The notes beneath the pieces are model-generated. The model did not search any database. It saw only the letters and a list, made by a program, of their open reading frames with translations, and was not told the DNA's origin. Both the position numbers and the translations under genes were made by a program. Source: Fontisphaera persica (GTDB lineage: Bacteria > Verrucomicrobiota > Verrucomicrobiia > Limisphaerales > Fontisphaeraceae). From it: a stretch of 64,000 nt of DNA. This document shows, one piece after another, positions 41,462 to 51,000 of this stretch. The DNA is taken from NCBI RefSeq assembly GCF_024832785.1, contig NZ_CP116615.1, positions 1,178,001 through 1,242,000 on the forward strand, read 5' to 3'. How positions within the stretch are numbered: position 1 is the stretch's first letter; the number at the start of each line of letters is the position of its first letter.

Positions 41462-44227
41462 TTACCTCTGGCTGTCCAAGGCCAGAATGGCGCCCAGTAT
41501 TTTGGAACGCACTGCACTTTGAGTGCGGGGCGAGGTGAGCTTGCCCTCATAACGGTGGGTGACATAGAAGCTGTCCATGGCCGCCCCTTTTTCGGTGGTG
41601 ATGCGCGCCCAGGAAACATCCAGTCCGGCATCGGCCAGCGCCTGAGAAATGGCATAGAGCAGTCCCAGCCGGTCTTCGGTGGTAATGTCAATGACGGTCT
41701 CCGTTTTTGCGCTCTCGTTGTCGATATGGATACGGGTGGGCAATCGTTCGCCGCCCACCGCGAAGTACAGGCTGGCGCCCAGTTGCTGGCGGCGAATGGC
41801 GGCATACAAATCCACATCACCGCGCTCGAGCACGCGATTCAGCAAGTGGGTGCACTGCTCGCGTTGTTCCTTGGTCACCGGGCCGCCCGCCCGCGCGTCG
41901 GTGACGTAAAACGTATCCAGGGCAATGCCATCGGCACGGCTGTAAATTTGGGCGCTGAGGATGTTCAGGCCGCTGGCGCTGCAGGCGCCGGCAATGCGGC
42001 TGAACAGCCGGGGCCGGTCCCAAGTGCATAATTTCAACTCGGTGCAGCCCCGGTCGGGCAGGGGAGTCCAATGCAAGATGGGACGCAAGGAGGCCAGGCC
42101 GCTGTCCAAATCTTCATCCACCGCCCGCCGCATGAATTGGTGGGCCAGCTCCAAATCCAGCAGGATTTCCTGGGGCGAACACTGTTGGAAATATCGCACG
42201 GGCAGGTGCTTGAAATGCGCGTATAACTCCTCCTCCGCAATGTGCCGGGGCAAATGGCGAGCCAGCTCGAGGGCCAGCAATTGGCGTTGCTTTTCCGCCT
42301 CTTCGGCCGGCGGACGGATGCCGCGCAGATAATCGGTGGTTTTTTGGTAGAGCTGCCAGAGGAGGGAATCTTTGAAGCCGTTCCACAACTTTTCGCTGGT
42401 GCCCAATAAATCGGCCACGGTGAGCAAGGTCAGCAGGCGGAGTTGTTCCTCTGTTTCCACCACGCTGGCAAAATGAGCGATGACCTGCGCGTCATTCAGG
42501 TCGCGACGCTGAGAGATACGGGCCATGTCCAGATGGTGCTTAATCAGGTGGCAAAGCTGCTGTGTGGCCGCATCGTCAAGGGCCATGCGCTGGGCGAAAT
42601 TTTGCGCCAGGCGTGCACCGTCTTCCGCATGGTGGGTGGAATTGCCGGCCTTGCCGGCGTCGTGCAGCAACAATGCCAGGTTCAGCACGTGCGGTTTTTC
42701 CACCGTGCGCAACAGGTCGCGGTAACGCTGAAAAGGCTCTTCCTTGGCCTCCCAAATCTGGTCCAGCTTTTCCAGACATACCAGGGTGTGCTCGTCGGCC
42801 GCATATTGGTGGTAAAACTCGTGCTGAACCAGGTTGGTGAGCCGGCCGAATTCGGGCACGTATTTGCCCAGCAAGCCCACCTCGTGCATTTGGCGCAGGG
42901 TGGCGCCCACACTGCCGCGGTGGTTGAGGATTTCCAAAAAGGTCTCACGCACTCGTGGGCTGTGCAGAAAATCCCGATTAACGAGGTGAAGTTTGTTGCG
43001 CAGCAACTGCACTAAGGCGGGCTCCAAGGTCAGCCCGCGCTGCTGGGCCAGCAGGAAGACGCGCATCAGGCGAGGCGGCGCGTCATCGAAAACACGGGGC
43101 GAGGCGGCGCCAATCTGGTTTCCCTGGATGCGCAGCCCATCCACGATGACCGGCGTGGCGCGTTTTCGCCAGAAGCGCGGGAGATTGGGCAAAAGCCGGC
43201 CCGCTTGGGGGTCGAGTGCCAGCCGTTGCTCCACGATGCGCGTTATGAGGTAAATGTTGCGGGTGTGATTGTAGTATTCGCGCATGAAATTTTCGATGCG
43301 CACCCAGGCCGAGCGTTCCTTGAATCCCAGTTGCCACGCCACCGCGGGCTGAAAATGTTTGGTCAGGATGTCCTGCGGTCGCGGGCATTGGTAATGTAAT
43401 TCTGTCCGTACGCGCAACAGGTAATCGTAGGCCGCCTCCAGGTCCCGCGCTTCGGCCGGGTACACCATTTTGGCTTTGACCAGTTCGTCCAATTGTCCCA
43501 CGCCATATTTGAAGTAGGTCATCCAGAGCAGATTCTGGTAATCCCGCAGGCCGCCGCAGCCGTTTTTGATATGGGGTTCCTGCATGACGGGGGAATTGCC
43601 AAAACGCTGCCGCCGGGCTTCCTGGTCGGCCAGCCGCGCGGCAATGTATTCCGTTTCCCGCCCTTTCACGCAATGCTTGAACAGTAGCTTCTTCAGCCGT
43701 TCAAAGAGTTTTTCATCTCCACAGAGAAAACGCGCCTCGATCAAGGCGGTTTTGGACTGCATTTCCTTGTTGGCCTCTGCCACGCATTCCTCCGCCGTGC
43801 GCGTGGCATGCCCGACTTTCAATCCCAGGTCACTCAGAATACCCTCCCCAATCAAGGCCAGCGCGGGATGGGAGGCGCCGCGGTGGGCGGGGCGTTCTTG
43901 CAGAAACAACAAATCCACATCGCTCCAGGGGTTGAGTTCTCCCCGTCCATACCCCCCTACGGCTACCAGGGCGATGGGTTGCCATTCGCCGGGTTTGGCC
44001 AGTCCCTGCAGGGCGGCAAAGAGGTTTTTTAATACCAAATCCAGCATGGCCGCACGGCCACGGCAAACTTCGCGACCACCTCCACCGTTGCGATGCAGGA
44101 TTTTGAGACGATGCGATTGGATTTTGAGAAAATGCCGGTATCGCGCCAGTTCCTGCGCGGGATGTCGTCCCGGCGGAAGCGCCAACCGCGCCGCATCCGC
44201 CGTCATTTTTTCGAGCCAGCCAGCCAT
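41462..44227 (-). CDS. glnD: Bifunctional [protein-PII] uridylyltransferase / uridylyl-removing enzyme
   Basis: A 921-residue GlnD: nucleotidyltransferase domain with GGYGRGELNPWSDVDLLFL at about residues 90-110, helical linker, HD domain (LALLLHDAGKAGNSTHHAED) for de-uridylylation, and two C-terminal ACT domains for glutamine sensing (TELKLCTWDRPRLFSRIAGA and ETVIDITTEDRLGLLYAIS). It controls PII (GlnB/GlnK) by glutamine status. No glnB/glnK or amtB is in the immediate neighbourhood; the PII-like protein in the island lacks the target Tyr and is not an obvious substrate. Confidence 0.95.
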   Translation of the reverse strand: MAGWLEKMTADAARLALPPGRHPAQELARYRHFLKIQSHRLKILHRNGGGGREVCRGRAAMLDLVLKNLFAALQGLAKPGEWQPIALVAVGGYGRGELNPWSDVDLLFLQERPAHRGASHPALALIGEGILSDLGLKVGHATRTAEECVAEANKEMQSKTALIEARFLCGDEKLFERLKKLLFKHCVKGRETEYIAARLADQEARRQRFGNSPVMQEPHIKNGCGGLRDYQNLLWMTYFKYGVGQLDELVKAKMVYPAEARDLEAAYDYLLRVRTELHYQCPRPQDILTKHFQPAVAWQLGFKERSAWVRIENFMREYYNHTRNIYLITRIVEQRLALDPQAGRLLPNLPRFWRKRATPVIVDGLRIQGNQIGAASPRVFDDAPPRLMRVFLLAQQRGLTLEPALVQLLRNKLHLVNRDFLHSPRVRETFLEILNHRGSVGATLRQMHEVGLLGKYVPEFGRLTNLVQHEFYHQYAADEHTLVCLEKLDQIWEAKEEPFQRYRDLLRTVEKPHVLNLALLLHDAGKAGNSTHHAEDGARLAQNFAQRMALDDAATQQLCHLIKHHLDMARISQRRDLNDAQVIAHFASVVETEEQLRLLTLLTVADLLGTSEKLWNGFKDSLLWQLYQKTTDYLRGIRPPAEEAEKQRQLLALELARHLPRHIAEEELYAHFKHLPVRYFQQCSPQEILLDLELAHQFMRRAVDEDLDSGLASLRPILHWTPLPDRGCTELKLCTWDRPRLFSRIAGACSASGLNILSAQIYSRADGIALDTFYVTDARAGGPVTKEQREQCTHLLNRVLERGDVDLYAAIRRQQLGASLYFAVGGERLPTRIHIDNESAKTETVIDITTEDRLGLLYAISQALADAGLDVSWARITTEKGAAMDSFYVTHRYEGKLTSPRTQSAVRSKILGAILALDSQR

Positions 44228-44470
44228 CGGCTCTAAGGTAGGCTGGGGATGCCCGCCAACGCAAGCTTAGCCACCACCTGATGCTCGCCGAAAGAGGCTT
44301 TTAAGATAGATGCATGACCTAACCCCTTTTGGTTTCCAGGCCGGCCTGTTATTCCTTGTCCAAGCCGTGTCGCTCGTGATTCTCCGGCCAGCAAATGGAC
44401 GCCACAGCAAACTGAACGTAAAAGGGCAAAACTTGAGTCTCAGCCTTGGCATCGGTTAATCTGAGCGGAC

Positions 44471-45082
44471 ATGTCCGCCAATATTGACCCGGATTCAGAA
44501 TTGATGCTGCGTGTCCGCCAGGGCGACCGGCAGGCTTTTGCAGCATTGGTGGACAGACACAAGCAAGCGTTGGTGAATTATATTGCGCGGACAATTCAGG
44601 ACCCCACCGAGGCGGAGGACCTGGCTCAGCACGTCTTTGTGCAAGTGTTCAAGGCGGCCCATCGTTATCGTCCACAAGCCCGGTTTGCCCCCTGGCTCTA
44701 CAGCATTGCCCGCAATGCCTGCCTGAATGAATTGCGACGACGCTCGCGGCATCCCACGACTTCCTTGGAGGATTTGCATGCGGGAGAGGAGGAATCGGCG
44801 CCGCGACCTTTGCCGGACCCGCAGACCCCGCCGCCTTCGCATCAGATTTTGCGCGCTGAACTGGAGGCCAAGGTGGCGGAGGCGTTGAGGGATTTGCCGG
44901 AAAACCAGCGCACAGCCATCCTGCTGTACCAACAACAGCAAATGTCTTACGAGGAAATTGCGGAAGTCATGGGATGCTCCCTGGTGGCGGTGAAGTCGCT
45001 GATTTTCCGGGGGCGTGAGACGCTAAAATTACGCCTTAAGGCCTATCTGGCTTCTGGCGCATGGGAGACCAGGGATTCATAA
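44471..45082 (+). CDS. ECF-family sigma factor (RpoE-like)
   Basis: A 203-residue ECF sigma factor. Region 2 includes DRHKQALVNYIARTIQDPTE, AEDLAQHVFVQVFKAAHRYR and FAPWLYSIARNACLNELRRR; region 4 has LPENQRTAILLYQQQQMSYEEIAEVMGCS with a canonical VAVKSLIFRGRE recognition helix. The linker is long and Pro-rich (PRPLPDPQTPPP). It is followed by a membrane anti-sigma-like gene and a DUF3106 gene, a common trio in this phylum, so the sigma factor is probably held inactive by its neighbour. Confidence 0.93.
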   Translation: MSANIDPDSELMLRVRQGDRQAFAALVDRHKQALVNYIARTIQDPTEAEDLAQHVFVQVFKAAHRYRPQARFAPWLYSIARNACLNELRRRSRHPTTSLEDLHAGEEESAPRPLPDPQTPPPSHQILRAELEAKVAEALRDLPENQRTAILLYQQQQMSYEEIAEVMGCSLVAVKSLIFRGRETLKLRLKAYLASGAWETRDS

Positions 45083-45158
45083 ATCATGAGCAAGAGGCGC
45101 TCGATGCCAACACAACTTTTTGCCGGGGGCGGTGTAGTAACTTTTGGGAAACGGAACC

Positions 45159-45683
45159 ATGAACGACACTGATCAAAACCGCTGGCAAGAGGCGGCGCGC
45201 CGGGGCCAACTGACTCCGGAGCAACTGGCGGCGCTTGCCCGGCAGCATGGTTGGACTGCGGCGCAACATGAAGAGTTGCGCCAGGAATTGTACCTAAGTC
45301 GAGTGCTGTCTGAGATGCCCCCTGTGCCCGTTTCCACCAACTTTACTCATCGGGTTTTGGAGGCCCTCGATGGAGAGCCGGTTCGACGCCAAGTTACCTG
45401 GCGCGAATGGCTGGCCCGCCATTGGCCCCGGCTGGCCGTGCCGGCGGCGGCTGCAGCCGCCGTGGCCCTCTACGTGGGCTTGCATCAGCACCAGGATGCC
45501 GCCCGCCGCGCTGAGTTGGCGGCCTCAGTCCAAACCGTGGCCACGCTGGCAACCGCCCCGGCGACCGCTCCTGAGGGGCTGGATATGGAGGTATGGGAAA
45601 ACTTTGATGTGATTTTGCGCATGGGGGCGGTGGCTGCGGACAACGACCTTTTGCGGATGCTGGGTTCTCCTCCGTCCCGTTAA
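45159..45683 (+). CDS. Probable membrane-anchored anti-sigma factor
   Basis: 174 residues with a helical cytosolic N-terminus (LTPEQLAALARQHGWTAAQH, ELRQELYLSRVLSEMP), a segment VSTNFTHRVLEALD often seen in such proteins, one membrane helix (LAVPAAAAAAVALYVGLH), and an extracytoplasmic tail (GLDMEVWENFDVILRMGAVA). No zinc-binding HxxxCxxC is present, so it is not of the ZAS type. The assignment rests on topology and its position 76 nt behind an ECF sigma gene. ATG 45159 is preferred to the upstream TTG at 45144. Confidence 0.72.
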   Translation: MNDTDQNRWQEAARRGQLTPEQLAALARQHGWTAAQHEELRQELYLSRVLSEMPPVPVSTNFTHRVLEALDGEPVRRQVTWREWLARHWPRLAVPAAAAAAVALYVGLHQHQDAARRAELAASVQTVATLATAPATAPEGLDMEVWENFDVILRMGAVAADNDLLRMLGSPPSR

Positions 45684-45686
45684 ACC

Positions 45687-46628
45687 ATGAAACGCATTGT
45701 TTGGCTTGCCGTGGGAATGGCCGGGGTGTTGTGGGCGGCTACACCGCCTGCGCCAACCGTGGACGGCCGTCCGCCGCTGCCTCCATTGGGGGCGCCCCCC
45801 ATGCAAGCTTTCCGTGAGTTGTTAAACACCAATGCGGCAGGGCGCCAAGCATTTTTAAGCAAAAAATCGCCTGAACAACGGCAGTTGTTTGAGCAAAAAC
45901 TGGCCGAATATGAAGGATTGTCGCCCGCCCAGCGCGAATTGCGCCTGACGCTCACAGACCTGCGGCATTATCTGATGCTGTTTCTGAATTTGCCCGAGTC
46001 TTGGCGGGAAACCTATTTGGCGCAGTTGCCTGAGAGGTACCGTCCCTTGGTGGTCGAGCGACTTAAGATTTGGGACCGCCTGGACGAGGCCACACGTAAA
46101 GAACTGCTGCAAAACGAGGATTTGTTGGCTTATCTGGTGCGACTGGAAAATGCGCCGCCCGTACCGCAGGGGCTGTTTCTTTACAGCTTGCCAGGTGAAC
46201 GCCGGCTGGCCATCGAGGCGGCGTTAAAAACTTGGAATCAGACACCACCTCACCGCCAGCAAGCCATGTTGCAACGATTCAAGCATTTCTTTCATCTCTC
46301 GGAGTCCGAGCAAAGGCAGGTGCTGGAAGCGCTGCCCCCGCAAGAGCGGCAAACCCCGGAGCGATTCCTGGCCGCCTTATTCCGCTTGCCAGCCAGCCAG
46401 CGCGAAAAGTATGCGGAAGCCGTGAATCGTTTCTTGAGTCTTTCACCGGCAGAACAGGAGCAATTTCTGCGCAATGCCATGACATGGAAATCACTGACAC
46501 CCGAACAACGCGAAATCGTACGCGACATGGTGAATAAGATTCCGCCTTTGCCGCCCTTGCCGCCCGGCCTCCTTCAAAGCACAGGGCCCTCTTTGGGAGG
46601 GTTTCCTGCGACAAGCGGAAAACGTTAA
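45687..46628 (+). CDS. DUF3106-family secreted protein
   Basis: 313 residues with a signal peptide (MKRIVWLAVGMAGVLWAATP). The rest is repeats of the DUF3106 pattern, L-(S/T)-P-(A/E)-(Q/E)-R/Q-x-x-x followed by a short helix: KSPEQRQLFEQKLAEYEGLS, LSPAQRELRLTLTDLRHYL, LSPAEQEQFLRNAMTWKSLT, LTPEQREIVRDMVNKIP. The function is unknown; the family commonly follows a sigma/anti-sigma pair and could sense envelope conditions. It begins 3 nt after the anti-sigma stop, so it belongs to the same operon. The C-terminus is Pro/Leu-rich (IPPLPPLPPGLL). Confidence 0.8.
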   Translation: MKRIVWLAVGMAGVLWAATPPAPTVDGRPPLPPLGAPPMQAFRELLNTNAAGRQAFLSKKSPEQRQLFEQKLAEYEGLSPAQRELRLTLTDLRHYLMLFLNLPESWRETYLAQLPERYRPLVVERLKIWDRLDEATRKELLQNEDLLAYLVRLENAPPVPQGLFLYSLPGERRLAIEAALKTWNQTPPHRQQAMLQRFKHFFHLSESEQRQVLEALPPQERQTPERFLAALFRLPASQREKYAEAVNRFLSLSPAEQEQFLRNAMTWKSLTPEQREIVRDMVNKIPPLPPLPPGLLQSTGPSLGGFPATSGKR

Positions 46629-46778
46629 CGATAAATTAATTTGTTGGCCATCTTTAACAGCCTGTAGGCAAATCTCGGTTAGGGAGGTTGGCACGGTGTA
46701 TGCGCCATTTCTGGGCATTTGTTGCAAAATTGCCGTATTATCGCCCGGAAAATGGCACAAAAAAAATTGAAAAAACCT

Positions 46779-46807
46779 TTGACTTAGAGGGACTTGTATG
46801 CTAAATA
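46779..46807 (+). promoter_or_regulatory. Possible promoter upstream of the Ala-rich membrane protein gene
   Basis: TTGACT (46779-46784), 17-nt spacer and TAAATA (46802-46807), 30 nt before the ATG at 46838, in an AT-rich stretch. The -35 box is near consensus; the -10 box is weaker. Confidence 0.45.
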
Positions 46808-46837
46808 TCCCACTAAATTGTGGCAGCACATACTCTT

Positions 46838-47773
46838 ATGAACAAGTGGCCCAAACTCATCTTGGTGGGAGTCGGAGGACTGGTGTTGTCTTTAGTAGTG
46901 GTAAGCCTTCTCCCTGCAAATAGTGATTCCACATCTTCGGGCACGCCGTTGGCAGTCATCAGCAAGACGCCGGCAACGGAGATACCTGCGGCAGCGGCGA
47001 ACCTTGTCCGCCAGGCCTCTGGTGAGGCTCGCAGCGTGGTGGCCCGGCAGGTGCTCGAAGCGGTCCACGCCTTGGAAAAGCCTTGTGCTTTGCCGTATGT
47101 CGTAGCCGCCATGACCAAGGTCGAGCCAGCGATTGCGCCCCAGGCGGTGGTCACTGCTGCAGAGTTGCAGCCACAGGAATCATTGGCGGTGGTGAAAGCG
47201 GCGGTGGCCGCAGCCCCGCAATTCACCGGCGACATACTTTTTGAATTTTCCCAAAAAATGCCGGAGATTTCATTTGCCGCCGCTCAGGTGGCCGCTCAGG
47301 TGGCGGCTGACCAGTCGGTGGCCGCTGTCCGAGCGGTAGGGCGCGCGCTGCCGGGTTTCGCGCCCTTTGTGGAGAAAGCCTTGCAACACCAAGCCAATGC
47401 GGGCCGGGTGGATGTCACGTCCACCTTGAAGCAAGCTCAGGAAATGGCCAGCGTGGCCGCGCGTGAACAACAACGGAAGGAAGCCGGCGCGGCCGCCCTG
47501 GCTTCAATTCCTCAATCCACTGCCGTTCCATCGGCCTCGGCGAGCAAACCAAAAGCTTCTGATTTCAATAATTTAAGTTCTTCGGAATTGGTGCGTGCTC
47601 AACCGGCATCTGCCCAGCCTGCGACGCCCGCCGTCGCTTCCTATACCGCCTCTGCCACGTTCAAAGCGCCGGCCAAGGCGGTCTCTCCGGCCAGTTTGAA
47701 AGTGCCCAGTCCGGAGCAGGTGAAGTCGCAGGTGGACGAGTTGGTCAGGCCCAATAATTACAACCGGCCTTGA
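46838..47773 (+). CDS. Ala-rich, N-terminally anchored protein of unknown function
   Basis: 311 residues. A hydrophobic N-terminal segment (LILVGVGGLVLSLVVVSLL) serves as uncleaved anchor or signal, followed by an Ala/Val-rich helical body (AIAPQAVVTAAELQPQESLA, ISFAAAQVAAQVAADQSVAA) and a disordered Pro/Ala/Ser-rich tail (ASAQPATPAVASYTASATF). No family recognised. Short helical repeats of the form AVVTAAELQPQESLAVVKAA suggest a tandem helical-hairpin array. It stands between the DUF3106 operon and the giant secreted protein; composition similar to verrucomicrobial envelope proteins of unknown role. Confidence 0.6.
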   Translation: MNKWPKLILVGVGGLVLSLVVVSLLPANSDSTSSGTPLAVISKTPATEIPAAAANLVRQASGEARSVVARQVLEAVHALEKPCALPYVVAAMTKVEPAIAPQAVVTAAELQPQESLAVVKAAVAAAPQFTGDILFEFSQKMPEISFAAAQVAAQVAADQSVAAVRAVGRALPGFAPFVEKALQHQANAGRVDVTSTLKQAQEMASVAAREQQRKEAGAAALASIPQSTAVPSASASKPKASDFNNLSSSELVRAQPASAQPATPAVASYTASATFKAPAKAVSPASLKVPSPEQVKSQVDELVRPNNYNRP

Positions 47774-48086
47774 GCAAATCATGGTGGGCACCAGCCATCC
47801 CTTGCGGCAGCAATCGCGCGGCGGTGTCATTTTTTAGCAGGATTTCTTCCGGTGGCCACCCGTTCAGGGAATTGCCACGGTGGGCTGAGAGAGATTAAGT
47901 GAGAGGGGCGCCTTGGTGGAGAAAAGCTGACGCGGTATTCCGCGCGTGAATGGCGCCCCGAGGGTGTGCGGGAATAACAAGCACACCATGCAACGCCAAA
48001 CACGAATAATGGTCATGAAAACGGCAGGTCTGCTGGGCGCTAACGGTTTTTCAACCGTGAATTCGGTTTTCCCCTTCTTCAGGCTT
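47774..48086 (+). other. Intergenic region with structured leader upstream of the giant secreted protein gene
   Basis: No gene is called here. Three inverted repeats stand out. GGGGCGCC (47905-47912) pairs with GGCGCCCC (47952-47959) and encloses CGCGG-TATT-CCGCG (47931-47944). GGTGTGC (47963-47969) pairs with GCACACC (47981-47987). ACGGTT (48043-48048) pairs with AACCGT (48053-48058). They could form a structured 5' leader, but no known riboswitch class is recognised. In-frame start codons exist upstream of 48087 but would precede the signal peptide with about 47 non-signal residues. Confidence 0.45.
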
Positions 48087-51000
48087 ATGAAGCGTAACCT
48101 TTTATCACTGAGTGCCATCATTGCACTGGCATTGAGCATGGCATTTCCGGCTTGGGCAGTGGTGCCCACGCCCGGGGAAACCACCGTGGACAACACCACT
48201 TTGGTGATTGCAGGCAACAGCCACGCCAGCCAGGACGTCACGGTTATCAATAACGGCCTGCTGAAAGGAAACGGCACGGTGGGCAATCTAAGTGTGAGCG
48301 CCACAGGCCGGGTTAATCCTGGCACCAGTCCCGGCACCATTAATGTTGTGGGAGATGCCACTTGGGGCCCGGCGGGCATTTACGAATGGGAAATTAACGA
48401 CGCCACCGGTACGGTGGGAACTGACCCGGGTTGGGATTTGTTGCAGGTGGGAAATAACCTCAATATCACCGCCACACCTGCCAATCGTTTTACGGTCAAA
48501 ATCATTACTTTGAATGGCGGCGTGGCTGGGCCGATGGCCAATTTCAATAAACTGCAGCCTTACGTCTGGAAAATTGCCTCAGCGGCGAATGTGAGCGGCT
48601 TTGCCCTGAATCGTTTCATTCTTGATACCTCTGGCGTGGTCAACGATTTTTCGGGCGGCGAGTTTGCTTTGGTGCAGTCGGGTCATGACATCCTGGTCTG
48701 CTATTTTCCTCAGCCAGTGATTACGGTTGGCCCTGGTGGGGATTACGCCACTATCCAGGCGGCGGTGAACGACGCCTCGCCGAACTCGGTCATTTTGGTT
48801 TACGCAGACACGTACCTCGAGAATGTGGCCATTAACAAGCCGCTCTCGTTGTTGGGGCCTAACTTCGGAAAGGCTGGCAACGATCCATCGCGTGGGCCGG
48901 AAGCGGTGATAAGGACCGTCCTCAATGATCCCGAGGATGCGGTGCTCTTCGCCATCCTCGCCTCCAACGTGGTAGTGTCCGGATTTTATTTTGACGGGGA
49001 CAATCCGATGTTGACCGGCGGCTACACCGTGGGTACGGCGGACGTAAACGCTGCGGTGGGCATTCAAAACAGCACGAGCATTTTGAATCCTTTCACCCAG
49101 GTGGAACACATCACCATTGAAAACAACGTGTTTAAGAATTTTAGCTATGGCGGCATTTACCTTGAAGTGAACTACCTCTCCAATCGTTCGTGGAATTACA
49201 TTCGCAACAACTATTTTGAGCAGCAATGGGAGGGTCTGCAACTTTACGCTTTGCATGCAGTAATTGACAGCAACGTAATGACCAACGTAGGCCGTGGTTT
49301 GAGCGTGCATGCCGTGGCCGCTGCGGCTTCTTCGGGCTTCAATCCGGCCATCAACAACAACATCATCACGCTCGGCGGAACCGATGTCTGGAACCCTGCG
49401 GCCACTCGTAATGCAGGCATTTGGATTAATTTCTTCCGCGGCAGTGCGCCGGTTTACGGGTTGACCAACAACCTCATTTCCGCGCCAGTTGCAGTGGCCA
49501 ATCCTCTTTTTGGCTTCCTGGTTCAAACGGTGTTCGAGGGACGCACGGTCACCCTTGCCAACAACCAGGTGGATGGCCTTGGGAATATTGCCGTGGGAAT
49601 GCACTTCCTCAACTGCGCCACCGATACCACCATTACCGTCAAGGACGGCGAGTTGAAAAACTTGCAAACCGCCGGCATTCGGGGAGTCACTTTTGACCCG
49701 GGCTCCCTTACCACCACTACCACCAACCCTGTGCAAGTGACGGTTTCCGGAACGCTAATTCGGAATGTTTCTACGGGAACCGGGGTTTTATTCAGCAATC
49801 CGACGTTGGATACCTCAAAAACGGCGTCTGTCACCCTGCAAAACAACGTGGTGATTACCAACGCAGCGGTGGGCATGGCGTTGCATGGTCAGGGAGCGAC
49901 GCTCAGCCTGCCTGGCGCACTTCCCGCCCGTTTGGACAATACCGCCATTTATATTGAACTGCAAAGCAATGGCAGCACTGTGCCTGTGGGCACCATCGAT
50001 GCGACGCAGGTGACTTTTGACGGGGTGTTGGGGAGTGGGGTGAGTGAGGCGCAGGGTTTTGCGGTGGAGGACAAGGTGGTGCACAAGTTGGACGACAGTG
50101 CGCGGGGTTTGGTGGTGTGGCGGACGGGGCATTATTATGTGACGCCGGCCAGTGGGAGCATTGTGCGGGCGGTGGGTCCGGCGGTGGGAGGGGATGTGGT
50201 GCATGTGGCTGGGGGGACGTATGGGGAGGCGGTGTACCTGAATGAGGCGTTGGCGTTGGTGGGGCCTGGGGTGGTGAGTGGGGCGACGGTGACGTATGAT
50301 GGGGTGTCGGTGGTGTTGAGCAATAATTTCTTTGGGGGGAGCACGTTGGTGGTGACCAATGGGGCGGTGGTGAGCGGGGTGGGGACGGTGGGGGGCTTGG
50401 CGGTGCGGCGTGGGGGCGAGGTACGGCCCGGGGTGAGTCCTGGGGTAATAGTGGTGGCTGGGGATGCGGAGTGGGGAGCCGATGGGGTGTTTGAGTGGGA
50501 GATTGCCGATGCGACGGGGGTGGAGGGGGTGGATTGGGATTTATTGCAGGTGGGGAACAATTTGAGTGTGACGGCGACGGTGGCTGATCCGCTGGTGTTG
50601 AAGGTGGTGGGGACGCCGGTGAACTTCAATCCGGCTGTGGCGTACACGTGGCGGGTGGCGCAGGTGGGTGGGGGTTTGGTGGGGTTTGGTGGGGGGAAGG
50701 TGGCGTTGGATATGAGTGGTTTTGGGCATGCGTACAGTGGGACCTTTGTGGTGGTGTCGGTGGGGAACGATGTGGTGGTGAAGTATTTGCCGACGACGGG
50801 GGTGATTACGGTGGATGCGGGGGGTGGTGGGGATTATTTGACGATTCAGGCGGCGGTGGATGCGGCGTCGGCGGGGAACACGATTATTGTGTATCCTGGG
50901 GTGTATGTGGAGAACGTGACGAACATCAACAAGGCGAATTTGAAGTTGTTGGGGCCGAATGACGGGGTGGCGGGTTATGGGGTGCGTGGGCCGGAGGCGG

